Shown here: in pieces, positions 8,285-18,070 of the stretch | Position numbering within the stretch: the first letter of the stretch is position 1 | Layout: each line of letters starts with the position of its first letter | Source: Paenibacillus_E sp042676385 | Lineage (GTDB): Bacteria > Bacillota > Bacilli > Paenibacillales > NBRC-103111 | Direction of reading: 5' to 3' | DNA: 64,000 nt | Assembly: GCF_042676385.1 (NCBI RefSeq) | Contig: NZ_JBHTHA010000044.1 | Location: forward strand, 1-64,000 | The notes under the pieces: generated by a model | What the model saw: only the letters and a program-made list of their open reading frames with translations | Databases searched by the model: none | What the model was told of the DNA's origin: nothing | Program-made: the position numbers and the translations under genes

Positions 8285-9571
8285 ATGCAGTTAATAAAAA
8301 AAGTTAAATTAATTATTAATGCCGTTAGAAGAGTTAGGAATAAAAAAAATATTATCAAAAGTATTTGTATAGTCTTTAAGTATGAAGGCCTTAAAGGTGT
8401 ATGGGATAAAGTTAACTCTATAACACCAAAACTAACGGCTAATCAATGTGATTATGAAACTCCAAAAAAAGTAGACTACACAACCTTCAATGAATTGCTA
8501 AAAATAAATAGCCAAAAACGCAAATTTTTAATCTTAATTCACGAAATGTCTTTAACAGGTGCACCAATTGCAGCGCTATTTGCTGCAAAAATATTGAAAG
8601 ATAATGGTGATTTCCCTGTTGTTGTTTGCGAAAAAGACGGACCTCTAAAGAACGAGTTCGCAAAGCATGAGATTACAGTTCTTATTGATGCCGAACTTAA
8701 TCAAGAAAATCATTTTAAAAAATTGATTAATAAATTTAATTTGGTAATAGTAAATACGATTGTTCCAGCGATATTTATTACTTATTTAGAAAAAGAAAAA
8801 CTACCTGTTATTTGGTGGATACATGAGTCAAATTTATCATACAACACTTGTCCGACGCCTCTTCCAAAAATACTACCTGAGCATATTAAAATTTACTGCG
8901 TTGGTGAGTATGCTAGAGCAGCATTGTTAGCACATAGAAAAAAATATAATGCTGAGATCTTGCTTTACGGAATTGAAGACATTGCTCAAGAACTTAATGT
9001 AATTTTTGAAGATGAGAAAATTGTGTTTTCTATTGTTGGAACAGTTGAATTTAGAAAAGGCCACAAAGTATTTATTAAAGCAATTCAATTGATGCCTGAA
9101 CATTTGCGCAACAGATGCAAATTTATAATTGTTGGGAAGAAAGTGGATAATATTTGCTATGATCGCGTTCTAAAGCTAAAAGAACAATTCCCCGATCAGG
9201 TAGAGCTTATATCGGAACTGCCAAGAAACGAAATTATAAACATTTATAAAAAAAGCACAGCAGTTGTATCTTCTTCTTTCGATGATCCAATGCCGATTGT
9301 AATGACAGAAGGCATGGCATTGTCAAAGATATGTATTTGTTCAACAGGAACAGGCACAGCATCGCTCTTACAGGACAAGCGTAATGGTTTTGTTTTTAAA
9401 AATGGAGACGCCAAGGATTTACTAAGAAAAATGGTTTATATTATTGAAAATCCTGAAAAACTTGACAAAATAAGATGCGAAAGCAGAGAAATATATGAAA
9501 AGTATTTTCAAATGTCGGTTTTTAGAGGTAATTTATTAAAAATAATAGTAAATATCATGGAATCAAGTTAG
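8285..9571 (+). CDS. Family 4 (GT-B) glycosyltransferase
   Basis: The 428-residue protein has a poorly conserved, basic N-terminus and a typical GT-B C-terminal domain. That domain contains SIVGTVEFRKGHKVFIKA, then the nucleotide-sugar motif PMPIVMTEGMALSK with the conserved E-x-x-A region, then G-x-G-F-V-F-K. It probably adds a sugar to the growing glycan; donor and linkage cannot be deduced. It lies 62 bases after the ATPase in the same direction. Confidence 0.82.
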   Translation: MQLIKKVKLIINAVRRVRNKKNIIKSICIVFKYEGLKGVWDKVNSITPKLTANQCDYETPKKVDYTTFNELLKINSQKRKFLILIHEMSLTGAPIAALFAAKILKDNGDFPVVVCEKDGPLKNEFAKHEITVLIDAELNQENHFKKLINKFNLVIVNTIVPAIFITYLEKEKLPVIWWIHESNLSYNTCPTPLPKILPEHIKIYCVGEYARAALLAHRKKYNAEILLYGIEDIAQELNVIFEDEKIVFSIVGTVEFRKGHKVFIKAIQLMPEHLRNRCKFIIVGKKVDNICYDRVLKLKEQFPDQVELISELPRNEIINIYKKSTAVVSSSFDDPMPIVMTEGMALSKICICSTGTGTASLLQDKRNGFVFKNGDAKDLLRKMVYIIENPEKLDKIRCESREIYEKYFQMSVFRGNLLKIIVNIMESS

Positions 9572-9626
9572 GTATAAAATTTAAATTCGGATTTAGAAAA
9601 TAAAAAAATTACAGGATGTGTGTAAG

Positions 9627-10730
9627 ATGAAATATGATTATTTAATAGTAGGTGCTGGATTGTTTGGTGCAATTTTTGCTTATGAAGCTAAAAAACGTGG
9701 TAAGTGTTCTCTTGTTATTGACAGACGTTCTCATATAGGTGGAAATATTTATACAGAAAATATCGATGGTATTAACGTTCATAAATATGGTGCGCATATA
9801 TTTCATACAAACAATGAAGCTATTTGGCAATATATCAACCAATTCGCCGAATTTAATAACTATATAAACTCACCCGTTGCCGTATATAAGGATGAGTTAT
9901 ATAATTTGCCTTTTAACATGAACACTTTTAGTAAAATGTGGAATATTAAGACGCCAGCAGAAGCACAGAAAATCATTAAAGAGCAAATTGCCGATTTAGG
10001 AATTACAGACCCTAAAAACCTGGAGGAACAAGCCCTATCACTAGTTGGTAGAGATGTTTACGAAAAACTTATTAAAGGTTATACAGAAAAACAGTGGGGA
10101 CGATCTTGTACGGAACTTCCAGCGTTTATTATTAGAAGATTGCCATTACGTTTTACATATGACAATAACTATTTTACTGATCGTTATCAAGGTATACCGA
10201 TTGGTGGTTACACTCAAATTGTTGAAAAAATGCTTGATGGCATTGAGGTTCGCTTAAACACTGATTATCTAAAAATGAGCGAGCTTGAGAAAGCTTCTGC
10301 AAAAAAAATTGTTTTTACTGGAATGATTGATGAATATTTCGACTACAAGGAAGGAAATTTGGAATATCGTTCGGTGTTTTTTGAAGAAGAATATCTGGAA
10401 TGCGAAAATTTTCAAGGTAATGCAGTTGTTAATTATACAGAACGGGATGTGCCATACACCAGAATTATTGAGCACAAACACTTTGAATTCGGAAAACAGT
10501 CCAAGACTATAATTTCTAAAGAATATCCAGCTGAATACAAAGAAGGTATGGAACCATATTATCCTATAAATAACGATAAAAATACTGCTGTGTACGTTAA
10601 GTATAAAGATCTTGCCAGCAAAGAAGAGAATGTGATATTTGGTGGTAGACTAGGTAGTTATCAATATTATGATATGGACAAAGTAATCGCCGCGGCGCTT
10701 TTAGCAGTACGACGAGAGTTTCATGAATAA
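9627..10730 (+). CDS. glf: UDP-galactopyranose mutase
   Basis: The 367-residue flavoprotein has an N-terminal FAD-binding GAGLFG, then DRRSHIGGNIYTE and KYGAHIFHT, and later GYTEKQWG and GGRLGSYQYYDMD, all typical of Glf. It converts UDP-galactopyranose to UDP-galactofuranose, so the glycan made here should contain Galf. ATG 9627 is preferred over an upstream GTG because AGGATG lies 8 bases before it. Confidence 0.96.
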   Translation: MKYDYLIVGAGLFGAIFAYEAKKRGKCSLVIDRRSHIGGNIYTENIDGINVHKYGAHIFHTNNEAIWQYINQFAEFNNYINSPVAVYKDELYNLPFNMNTFSKMWNIKTPAEAQKIIKEQIADLGITDPKNLEEQALSLVGRDVYEKLIKGYTEKQWGRSCTELPAFIIRRLPLRFTYDNNYFTDRYQGIPIGGYTQIVEKMLDGIEVRLNTDYLKMSELEKASAKKIVFTGMIDEYFDYKEGNLEYRSVFFEEEYLECENFQGNAVVNYTERDVPYTRIIEHKHFEFGKQSKTIISKEYPAEYKEGMEPYYPINNDKNTAVYVKYKDLASKEENVIFGGRLGSYQYYDMDKVIAAALLAVRREFHE

Positions 10731-10754
10731 AACAATAGTTGAGGGGAAAATAGA

Positions 10755-12137
10755 ATGAGACATGTTGTTTTTAACCAAGATAATTATAATTGTAGAGGTG
10801 GAGGGCCAGGAGGATATATTTCTCGGTTATACAGAGGATATGGCGAAAGGGGCTCATCTTTTGTTACAAATAATGACCAGATAGTGGATATTAATATCAT
10901 GTTTGCCGATAGCAAAGAAGGTAGATATCCCTGGGGACAAATTTTGGATAATATAAAGAATGATTCTTTCAATAAAGAATTGTTAAATTTGCATGCAAGT
11001 TTTAGGAATATGCATGAAGAAAGTGATTGGGGCATTTATGATTCAATGCTGTCTCTCCCAAGCATTAAACTTATGCGCCAAATGTACCTTGATGATTTGG
11101 CTTCTATACATGTTCATGGCTCTTATGATTTTTTTAAAGTATTAAACATTTTAAAATTAAATAAAATTGAAAATGATGTTGTTAAAATATTAACTACACA
11201 CAGTCCAGTACCGCTATTTCAAGAAATATATGAAGATAATTTAATTGCTCAATTTCCAAACAATAAAGCCTATTGTGATGATTTAAAAAGATTGCTTACT
11301 TATAGGGAATTATTGGCATATAGAAATGCAGATGTACTCATTTTCCCTATAAAAGAAGCTATAGATAGCTATTATGAATATTCACCTGAACTGGGGAAAA
11401 TAATAGATTCTAAACCTGTGTACTATTTTTTAACAGGCTCTGCTCCCTATGAAGTTAAAACCCCGGTGGCAAACTTTAGATGTAAATATAATATACCTCT
11501 AGATGCTAAAGTTGTTGGATATATTGGCAGACATGTAGTAGCAAGAGGTTATGATACTCTAAAAGAAGCTGCTATTGAAACTTGGGCAAAAGACCCAAAT
11601 GTTTATTTTGTAATGGCTGGAGAATTAAATGCCTACGGTGAGCAACCTATAACAGATGATAATAGATGGATAGAAATCGGTTTTACAGATTGTCCAGGTG
11701 ATTTTATAAATTCACTTGATTTAGTTATACAGCCTAGTAAGCATAATTATTTTGATCTTTCAATGATTGAGATTCTGTCACTTGGCAAAATTGTGCTAAC
11801 ATCCTATGTAGGCGGTATGAAATATTTTGCCGACAATACTTCAGGTGTAATTACTTTTGAAAGATATAATGCTAGTTCGTTAGCAAATAAGATCGTTGAA
11901 TTTTTCAAATTGGAATCAAAAGAGTTAAATAAAATGAAAAATGAAAATCTTGATTTATACAATAATCACCATAATGAGGAAATTTTTTCAAAAGAGTACA
12001 CTAAAGTAATTTCACAAATTTACCAAGATTTTAAGATTAAAGAACCTAAAATCAGAGATATACAAATTCCAGGCTATATTTCTGCTTTTTCTAATAGAGT
12101 CTTTTCGAAAATGGCCCGATTTTATAGAGGCAAATAA
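10755..12137 (+). CDS. GT-B glycosyltransferase
   Basis: The 460-residue protein begins with a glycine-rich acceptor loop (CRGGGPGGYISRLYRG). Its C-terminal Rossmann half has VVGYIGRHVVARGYDTLKEA, FVMAGE and a modified E-x-x motif (FDLSMIEILSLGKIVLTS). A role in the sugar polymer is inferred from the locus. The Shine-Dalgarno GAGGGGA lies before the ATG, 24 bases after glf. Confidence 0.8.
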   Translation: MRHVVFNQDNYNCRGGGPGGYISRLYRGYGERGSSFVTNNDQIVDINIMFADSKEGRYPWGQILDNIKNDSFNKELLNLHASFRNMHEESDWGIYDSMLSLPSIKLMRQMYLDDLASIHVHGSYDFFKVLNILKLNKIENDVVKILTTHSPVPLFQEIYEDNLIAQFPNNKAYCDDLKRLLTYRELLAYRNADVLIFPIKEAIDSYYEYSPELGKIIDSKPVYYFLTGSAPYEVKTPVANFRCKYNIPLDAKVVGYIGRHVVARGYDTLKEAAIETWAKDPNVYFVMAGELNAYGEQPITDDNRWIEIGFTDCPGDFINSLDLVIQPSKHNYFDLSMIEILSLGKIVLTSYVGGMKYFADNTSGVITFERYNASSLANKIVEFFKLESKELNKMKNENLDLYNNHHNEEIFSKEYTKVISQIYQDFKIKEPKIRDIQIPGYISAFSNRVFSKMARFYRGK

Positions 12138-12177
12138 GTACTAATTTTGATAACTAAATATGAAGGGAATTTTGGTG

Positions 12178-15100
12178 ATGGATACAGTAAGAGTAGCCTT
12201 TGCGATTGATAACGGCTATGTAGATGTATTGTGTGTAGCTTTACATTCGTTGTTAAAAAAAACAAATAAGAATAGAAAATATGAGATTTTTATATTAGAG
12301 CATAAAGTTAATAAAGATAATAAACAAAAAATAACTAACTTAATAAATAACTATGTCAATTGCTCTGTTATATTTTCCAATTTTGATGAAACTACAAGTC
12401 AATATATTAAAGCTCTATCGGGAGCCTCCGAGCACTATTCAGTGGCAACTTTTTTTAGGCTTGAGCTTGTTACAAGATTCCCGGAAATTGATAAAATAGT
12501 ATATCTAGATAGCGATGTAATAATTTTGGAAGATATCTCTAATCTATACGATTTAGATATTGGTGATAATTACTCTGGGGCAAGTATAGATTATAGCATG
12601 CTTGGTAATTATTATTCACAAAATAAATTACCTGTGCTTGATAATCAAACAGTTAGTAACTATTATAACCAAATTGGATTTAATAAACATGACAGTTATT
12701 TTCAAGCAGGGATAATGGTATTTAATTTGAAAAAAATGCGTGAAGACAATATTTCTGAGAAAATTTTTGAACTTTGTAAAAATGTATATTATTTTCAAGA
12801 TCAGGATGTACTGAATATCGCTTTTCAAGGAAAAAATTTCGATATTGGTTATAACTGGAATTATGAATCCCGTGAATGGAGAGAGAAAGAATGGGTTTTA
12901 TCATTCCTTCCTGATGAAATCAAAAAGAAATTCAATAATAGTTTAATTATACAAAAGCCTTCAATTATACATTTCAGTTGGAAAAGAAAACCTTGGGTTG
13001 ATCCTAGCTCAGAATTTGCAAGTGTCTGGTGGAAAAATGCAAAAGAAATAAATTTTCAAAGGTTGCCTTTAATTTCTGTAATAGTACCAATTTATAATGT
13101 TGAGCCATATCTAAATGATTGTTTGAATTCAATAGTTAAGCAATCATATCCTAATTTAGAGGTCATTCTTGTAGAAGATTGTTCAACTGATAATAGCCAA
13201 CATATAGCAAATGAATTTGTATTGAAATATGACTATTTTCAAATGATAAAACATACCACAAATTCCGGACTTTCACAAGCTCGTAACTCGGGACTTGATA
13301 TTGCTACTGGTAAATATGTAATGTTTATAGATTCAGACGACATGGTTAAAGAACACTTTATTTCACAATTGTGTATTGTTATGGAGAATACTAATTACGA
13401 TTTTGCTATGTGTGATGTACAGTATATCGATAGCAAAAATCATTGGTTATATACAGATAATCATATTATATTTCGTGAAGATCTAAATAAAAGTCTCACG
13501 CCTAAAATTGATTTAGATTCACTTCATTACTATGATATTTCAATTGAAGACTTGAGTATTGTAACATACTTATGGCCATCTGCATGGAATAAAATATATC
13601 GTCGTGAAATCATCGAAAATAATAATCTGCGTTTTCCTGTTGGCTTATATTACGAAGATCATGAGTTTTATTATAGTTATTTTTTTAAGTGTAAAAACAT
13701 TGCTTACATTCCCATGAAAAACTACGAATATAGATCGAATAGAACGGGACAAATAACTAATACAATAAATAATAAAATTTTTGATGTATTTCCCGTGTTA
13801 GATAATATAAAAAAATTACTTTATGCAAATATGAATAACGACGACGCAAAATATGCATACCTGAAAGTTCTATGTCTTTTATTACTTGAAAGGTCTTGGA
13901 TCATCCCTGAAGATAATGACTTTTATAGACCTTTTCTAAAAAAAGCATCCTATTATTTAAAAGAATATACATTAGAAGAAGCTAAGAAATATAAGTTTCA
14001 TTATGTAAGTGAAAGTGATTTGGAAAAAATATTCAGGAAGGTTAACTTAAAACAACTTATGAAGAAAACACTGAAAAAAGTACTGAAAAAGTTGTTCCAG
14101 CCTTTATATTGGAGATTAGAATTGAGATTGACTCAGATTTTTGAAAGAGAACTAAATAAAATTATATATCCAGAACTTGAACGAGTATATAACAAAATTG
14201 ATAGTAGAATTGGTGAGCATGTTTATTGGGGAGTAACTGAAGTAGCTAAAAATGCAGAGGAAATTATCGACGAATATATATTTTTAAGTACTACCGAAAC
14301 TAAGAATAATATCAGTAATATTGCTCAGAAATTGGAAAATGCAACAAATAAAATTGATCAAAGAGTTGGTGAGCATGTCTATTGGGGTGTTACGGAAGTA
14401 AGAAAAGATCTTAATGAAAAGATTAATACCGTTAACTCTTCATATACCGAGTTTAAACCTTTTTGGGAGCCTGTTAATTTTGAAGCATTTACACCAGGTC
14501 ATTCATGGGTTTGGGCTGATGTCTTTAAAGAATATGAAAGGGCAAATAATAATATAGATGAGCAAAAACAAAAGTTATTTCGGAATCTCAGTGTAGAAGA
14601 TATAAAAATTCTTGAAGGGGTTTGGGATAGATACATCAATGTATTACCTAAAGTTTCTGAAATTCAAAAAGGATATTATTTGTTTAATACTAATAAAATT
14701 TTTAACGAAAAAGAGCTAAGTGAACAGAAAAGAATTATAGAAGAATTTAACGAAGTTATCGAAGGATATACATTGCCAGAAGGCGCACATTATGAAATCC
14801 CAGTATTTTATTACCATAATGGTTTAAAACATTTGCCGGATATTTACAAAAAATATATACAAAATGGAGTTTTTGTTGATATTGGTGGGTACGTTGGAGA
14901 TTCTGCAGTTGTTATGTGTGAATATTCACCAAATAAAGTTATCTCATTTGATATTTTGAAAGAGAATATCGAAAATATTAATTACACAGCAAAGATAAAC
15001 AATCGAAGCTCATTAATAGTAGCTGAGCAGTTTGCAATATCAGATATAAGTGATCAGTATGTAAATGTATCTGGAGAAAAAACAATAGCAACAGTTTATA

Positions 15101-16662
15101 ATACGGAAAATCATCGCAATATTTATAAAGAACAAGATTCGATAAAAACAAAAAAGTTAGATGATTACGTAATTGAAAACAATATTTCAAATGTAAAGGT
15201 AATTAAAATAGACGCTGAAGGATTTGATTTTGAAGCTATCAAAGGTGCTATCGAAACAATAAAAAGAGATAAACCAGTTATTTTAGCATCACTCTATCAT
15301 ACTCCAAAGGACTTCTTTAATATAAAGCCATTTATTGAAGAGTTAGGCTTAAATTATGAATTTTATATTCAAAACCAAAATCCTTTTGATCCAGTATATG
15401 AAATTGTTTTGGTTTGTTTACCAAAAATCGATGATGGGAAATATAAAGATTTAATAGAAAGAATATACTTTGAAAATTCCAAATCTAAAAAAACAGTTTA
15501 TTTACACGTTGGATCACAAAAAACGGCTACATCTAGCATACAAAGTACGCTAAGTAACAATATTCATATTTTAAGAAAGTATGGATATTTTTATCCGGAA
15601 AATTGGCCTGATGGACACAGCTGGATTTTAGCAAGTATGTTTTGGGATAATCCTGTGGAATTCGGAGGTAATATTGTAGCAAATAGAACTAAAGAAGATT
15701 GTATAAAATATAATGAGCAAAACAAGCAGCTATTAATCAATGAATTGCTAACAACCAGTACGAATAATATAATTTTTTCTGGAGAAGATATTTCACTTCT
15801 TAGTTATGAGGGTGTTGAAAAATTAAAAGTTTTTTTACATGAGGTACTTCCAGAAGCTAATATAAAGATTGTTATTTGTTTTAGAGAATTAATATCCTAT
15901 ATGACCTCATCTATTCAAGAAAGTATTAAGTCAGGGTTATTTTTAGAAGAAGCAAAAGAAAATATATTGAAATATGAAACAAATTATTACCAGAACAGAA
16001 TAGAAAAGTTTATTGATATTTTCGGTAAAGAAAATATTATCGCTTATAAGTTTGAAGATGCAGTTGCATATGAGGACGGCCCTGTAGCCTTTTTTCTAAA
16101 ACAAATTGGTATATCTAATTTTGTAATTGATAAATTACAAATAATAAAGACTAACGAAGGTGTGTCAAGGCAAACTGTAGATATAATTAATTTTATTAAT
16201 ACTGTTATTCCACTAGTTCATGATAACAAATTATCGAATGGTAGAATCCAACTAGATACAATAAATTTATATAAAATAGCTGGGGAGCGATTTTATTTAG
16301 ATACGGATACCCAAAAACAATTTTTGCAAAATAATAAAGATGATATTCTTTGGTTAAAGCATAAATTATTGATAGATTACACAGATGCAGTTCATACTCA
16401 GTTCAAAAAAACTGCTATTCTGTTTGATGACCAATATGCTGCTGATATCAAGGAGGTTTTGCCAACTCTAACCCCTGTTTTAATCAAATTATGCTTTGAT
16501 TACTTTAAGTTGAGATTAATTGAGGCTGAGGATGTTTTAAGTATCAAAACATTAAATTCCTTAATTAATTGGCTTGAAAAAGAATATATCGATATAGTTT
16601 CTTCTGATTTTGATAAGCTAGTTAAAGCAGTTGAAGATTTGAAACAGTTCGAAAAAAAATGA
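12178..16662 (+). CDS. Giant GT8 - GT2 - FkbM methyltransferase - sulfotransferase-like fusion
   Basis: A protein of 1494 residues with four enzyme-like domains. Residues ~1-260 form a GT8 domain (VAFAIDNGYVDVLCVALHS; DxD in YLDSDVIIL at ~112). Residues ~298-530 form a GT2 domain (ISVIVPIYNVEPYL; DSDD at ~386). Residues ~620-800 form a helical linker holding two copies, about 52 residues apart, of GEHVYWGVTEV. Residues ~875-1060 form an FkbM-type methyltransferase (FVDIGGYVGDSAVV; IKIDAEGFDFEAI). From ~1104 there is a P-loop-like PAPS motif (LHVGSQKTATSSIQ) and KIVICFREL, as in sulfotransferases. It could build, cap by methylation and sulfate one glycan. ATG 12178 follows GAAGGGAA at 9 bases. 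The whole gene is very AT-rich, suggesting transfer. Confidence 0.8.
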   Translation: MDTVRVAFAIDNGYVDVLCVALHSLLKKTNKNRKYEIFILEHKVNKDNKQKITNLINNYVNCSVIFSNFDETTSQYIKALSGASEHYSVATFFRLELVTRFPEIDKIVYLDSDVIILEDISNLYDLDIGDNYSGASIDYSMLGNYYSQNKLPVLDNQTVSNYYNQIGFNKHDSYFQAGIMVFNLKKMREDNISEKIFELCKNVYYFQDQDVLNIAFQGKNFDIGYNWNYESREWREKEWVLSFLPDEIKKKFNNSLIIQKPSIIHFSWKRKPWVDPSSEFASVWWKNAKEINFQRLPLISVIVPIYNVEPYLNDCLNSIVKQSYPNLEVILVEDCSTDNSQHIANEFVLKYDYFQMIKHTTNSGLSQARNSGLDIATGKYVMFIDSDDMVKEHFISQLCIVMENTNYDFAMCDVQYIDSKNHWLYTDNHIIFREDLNKSLTPKIDLDSLHYYDISIEDLSIVTYLWPSAWNKIYRREIIENNNLRFPVGLYYEDHEFYYSYFFKCKNIAYIPMKNYEYRSNRTGQITNTINNKIFDVFPVLDNIKKLLYANMNNDDAKYAYLKVLCLLLLERSWIIPEDNDFYRPFLKKASYYLKEYTLEEAKKYKFHYVSESDLEKIFRKVNLKQLMKKTLKKVLKKLFQPLYWRLELRLTQIFERELNKIIYPELERVYNKIDSRIGEHVYWGVTEVAKNAEEIIDEYIFLSTTETKNNISNIAQKLENATNKIDQRVGEHVYWGVTEVRKDLNEKINTVNSSYTEFKPFWEPVNFEAFTPGHSWVWADVFKEYERANNNIDEQKQKLFRNLSVEDIKILEGVWDRYINVLPKVSEIQKGYYLFNTNKIFNEKELSEQKRIIEEFNEVIEGYTLPEGAHYEIPVFYYHNGLKHLPDIYKKYIQNGVFVDIGGYVGDSAVVMCEYSPNKVISFDILKENIENINYTAKINNRSSLIVAEQFAISDISDQYVNVSGEKTIATVYNTENHRNIYKEQDSIKTKKLDDYVIENNISNVKVIKIDAEGFDFEAIKGAIETIKRDKPVILASLYHTPKDFFNIKPFIEELGLNYEFYIQNQNPFDPVYEIVLVCLPKIDDGKYKDLIERIYFENSKSKKTVYLHVGSQKTATSSIQSTLSNNIHILRKYGYFYPENWPDGHSWILASMFWDNPVEFGGNIVANRTKEDCIKYNEQNKQLLINELLTTSTNNIIFSGEDISLLSYEGVEKLKVFLHEVLPEANIKIVICFRELISYMTSSIQESIKSGLFLEEAKENILKYETNYYQNRIEKFIDIFGKENIIAYKFEDAVAYEDGPVAFFLKQIGISNFVIDKLQIIKTNEGVSRQTVDIINFINTVIPLVHDNKLSNGRIQLDTINLYKIAGERFYLDTDTQKQFLQNNKDDILWLKHKLLIDYTDAVHTQFKKTAILFDDQYAADIKEVLPTLTPVLIKLCFDYFKLRLIEAEDVLSIKTLNSLINWLEKEYIDIVSSDFDKLVKAVEDLKQFEKK

Positions 16663-16704
16663 GTTTAATTGAAGTGTAAATACAGTTATTTAGGAGGCAG
16701 CGGA

Positions 16705-17448
16705 ATGAAAGGAATCATATTGGCGGGAGGTACAGGTACACGATTGTTTCCGTTAACAAAAGTTACAAATAAACATTTACTGCCTGTAGGTAAATATCCC
16801 ATGATCTTCTATTCCGTTGCTAAATTAAAAGAAGCAGGGATTTTAGATATACTAATTGTCACAGGTAAAGAACACATGGGTGACGTAGTCAATCTCCTTG
16901 GTAGTGGACAGGAATTGGGTGTCAGCTTCACATATAAAGTGCAAGATGAAGCTGGAGGCATTGCACAAGCTCTTGGATTGGCAGAACAATTTGTAAATAA
17001 TGACCGAATGGTTGTTATCTTAGGTGATAATATCTTTGCAGACAGGATCGTGCCATTCGTAAATAACTTTATAGTCCAAAAGTCTGGTGCCAAGATTCTA
17101 ATTCAAAAAGTTCAAGATCCTCAAAGATATGGCGTCCCTGTGTTAGAAGGTAACAAAATTGTTTCAATTGAAGAGAAACCTCATAAACCGAAAAGTCAAT
17201 ATGCTGTTACAGGTATTTATATGTTTGATAATTCGGTTTTTGATATTATTAAAACATTAGTTCCATCTGGACGCGGCGAGCTGGAAATTACGGATGTTAA
17301 CAATGCATACATTTCGAGAAATGATCTAACTTATGATATTCTCCAAGGTTGGTGGACTGATGCGGGTACTCATAACTCATTAGCAAAAGCTAATGAATTA
17401 GCCAGAGATACTTTTCTTGGTGTTGAGTTTGGGGAATTTAAAGTATGA
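16705..17448 (+). CDS. rfbA: Glucose-1-phosphate thymidylyltransferase, short form
   Basis: The 247-residue nucleotidyltransferase carries GIILAGGTGTRLFPLT, the metal/substrate segment LGDNIF, and GWWTDAGTH near the end. It makes dTDP-glucose, first step to dTDP-L-rhamnose. It is about 40 residues shorter than proteobacterial RmlA, as is usual in many Gram-positives. ATG 16705 follows TAGGAGGCAGCGGA; an upstream in-frame TTG is unlikely. Confidence 0.93.
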   Translation: MKGIILAGGTGTRLFPLTKVTNKHLLPVGKYPMIFYSVAKLKEAGILDILIVTGKEHMGDVVNLLGSGQELGVSFTYKVQDEAGGIAQALGLAEQFVNNDRMVVILGDNIFADRIVPFVNNFIVQKSGAKILIQKVQDPQRYGVPVLEGNKIVSIEEKPHKPKSQYAVTGIYMFDNSVFDIIKTLVPSGRGELEITDVNNAYISRNDLTYDILQGWWTDAGTHNSLAKANELARDTFLGVEFGEFKV

Positions 17449-17462
17449 GAGGTATATAGTTT

Positions 17463-18008
17463 ATGTTGATGATTTCTACTAAGTTGCATGGTTTATTAAT
17501 AATTGAACCGGATATCCATGAGGATCATCGCGGTTTTTTTATGGAAAGCTACAGCAAACTGAAGTATGCTGAACTTGGTATTATTACTTCATTTGTTCAA
17601 GATAATCACTCCTTGTCAGTTGGGGCAGGAGTACTACGCGGACTTCATTATCAGGTAAATCCAAAAGCTCAGACTAAGCTTGTTCGTGTAGTATCAGGAG
17701 CAATATATGATGTGGCTGTAGATATTCGTAAGGAGTCTCCTACTTATGGTCAATGGGTTGGAGTTATTCTGAGTGAGACTAACAAGCGTCAGCTACTTGT
17801 GCCGAAAGGTTTTGCTCACGGTTTTTGTACCCTTGTACCCAATACACAGGTGCTTTATAAAGTCGATGAATATTACTCGCCCGAGCACGAACGGGGGATA
17901 TTTTGGAACGACCCTGATCTTGGTATTGTCTGGCCAACATCGAAGCCTGTTCTTTCAGATAAAGACCTAAAATACCCACTACTAAAAGAAGCGGAGTTAA
18001 TTTCGTGA
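17463..18008 (+). CDS. rfbC: dTDP-4-dehydrorhamnose 3,5-epimerase
   Basis: A 181-residue cupin-type epimerase with the active-site His in VLRGLHYQ, the KLVRVVSGAIYDVAVDIR strand and FAHGF. It is the third enzyme of dTDP-L-rhamnose synthesis. It starts 15 bases after rfbA with GAGAGG upstream. Confidence 0.95.
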   Translation: MLMISTKLHGLLIIEPDIHEDHRGFFMESYSKLKYAELGIITSFVQDNHSLSVGAGVLRGLHYQVNPKAQTKLVRVVSGAIYDVAVDIRKESPTYGQWVGVILSETNKRQLLVPKGFAHGFCTLVPNTQVLYKVDEYYSPEHERGIFWNDPDLGIVWPTSKPVLSDKDLKYPLLKEAELIS

Positions 18009-18070
18009 TTGCTTTAAATTTCCTTATATTCATATTTAATAAAATGGTTACTTATGAGAGGATTCTATAA

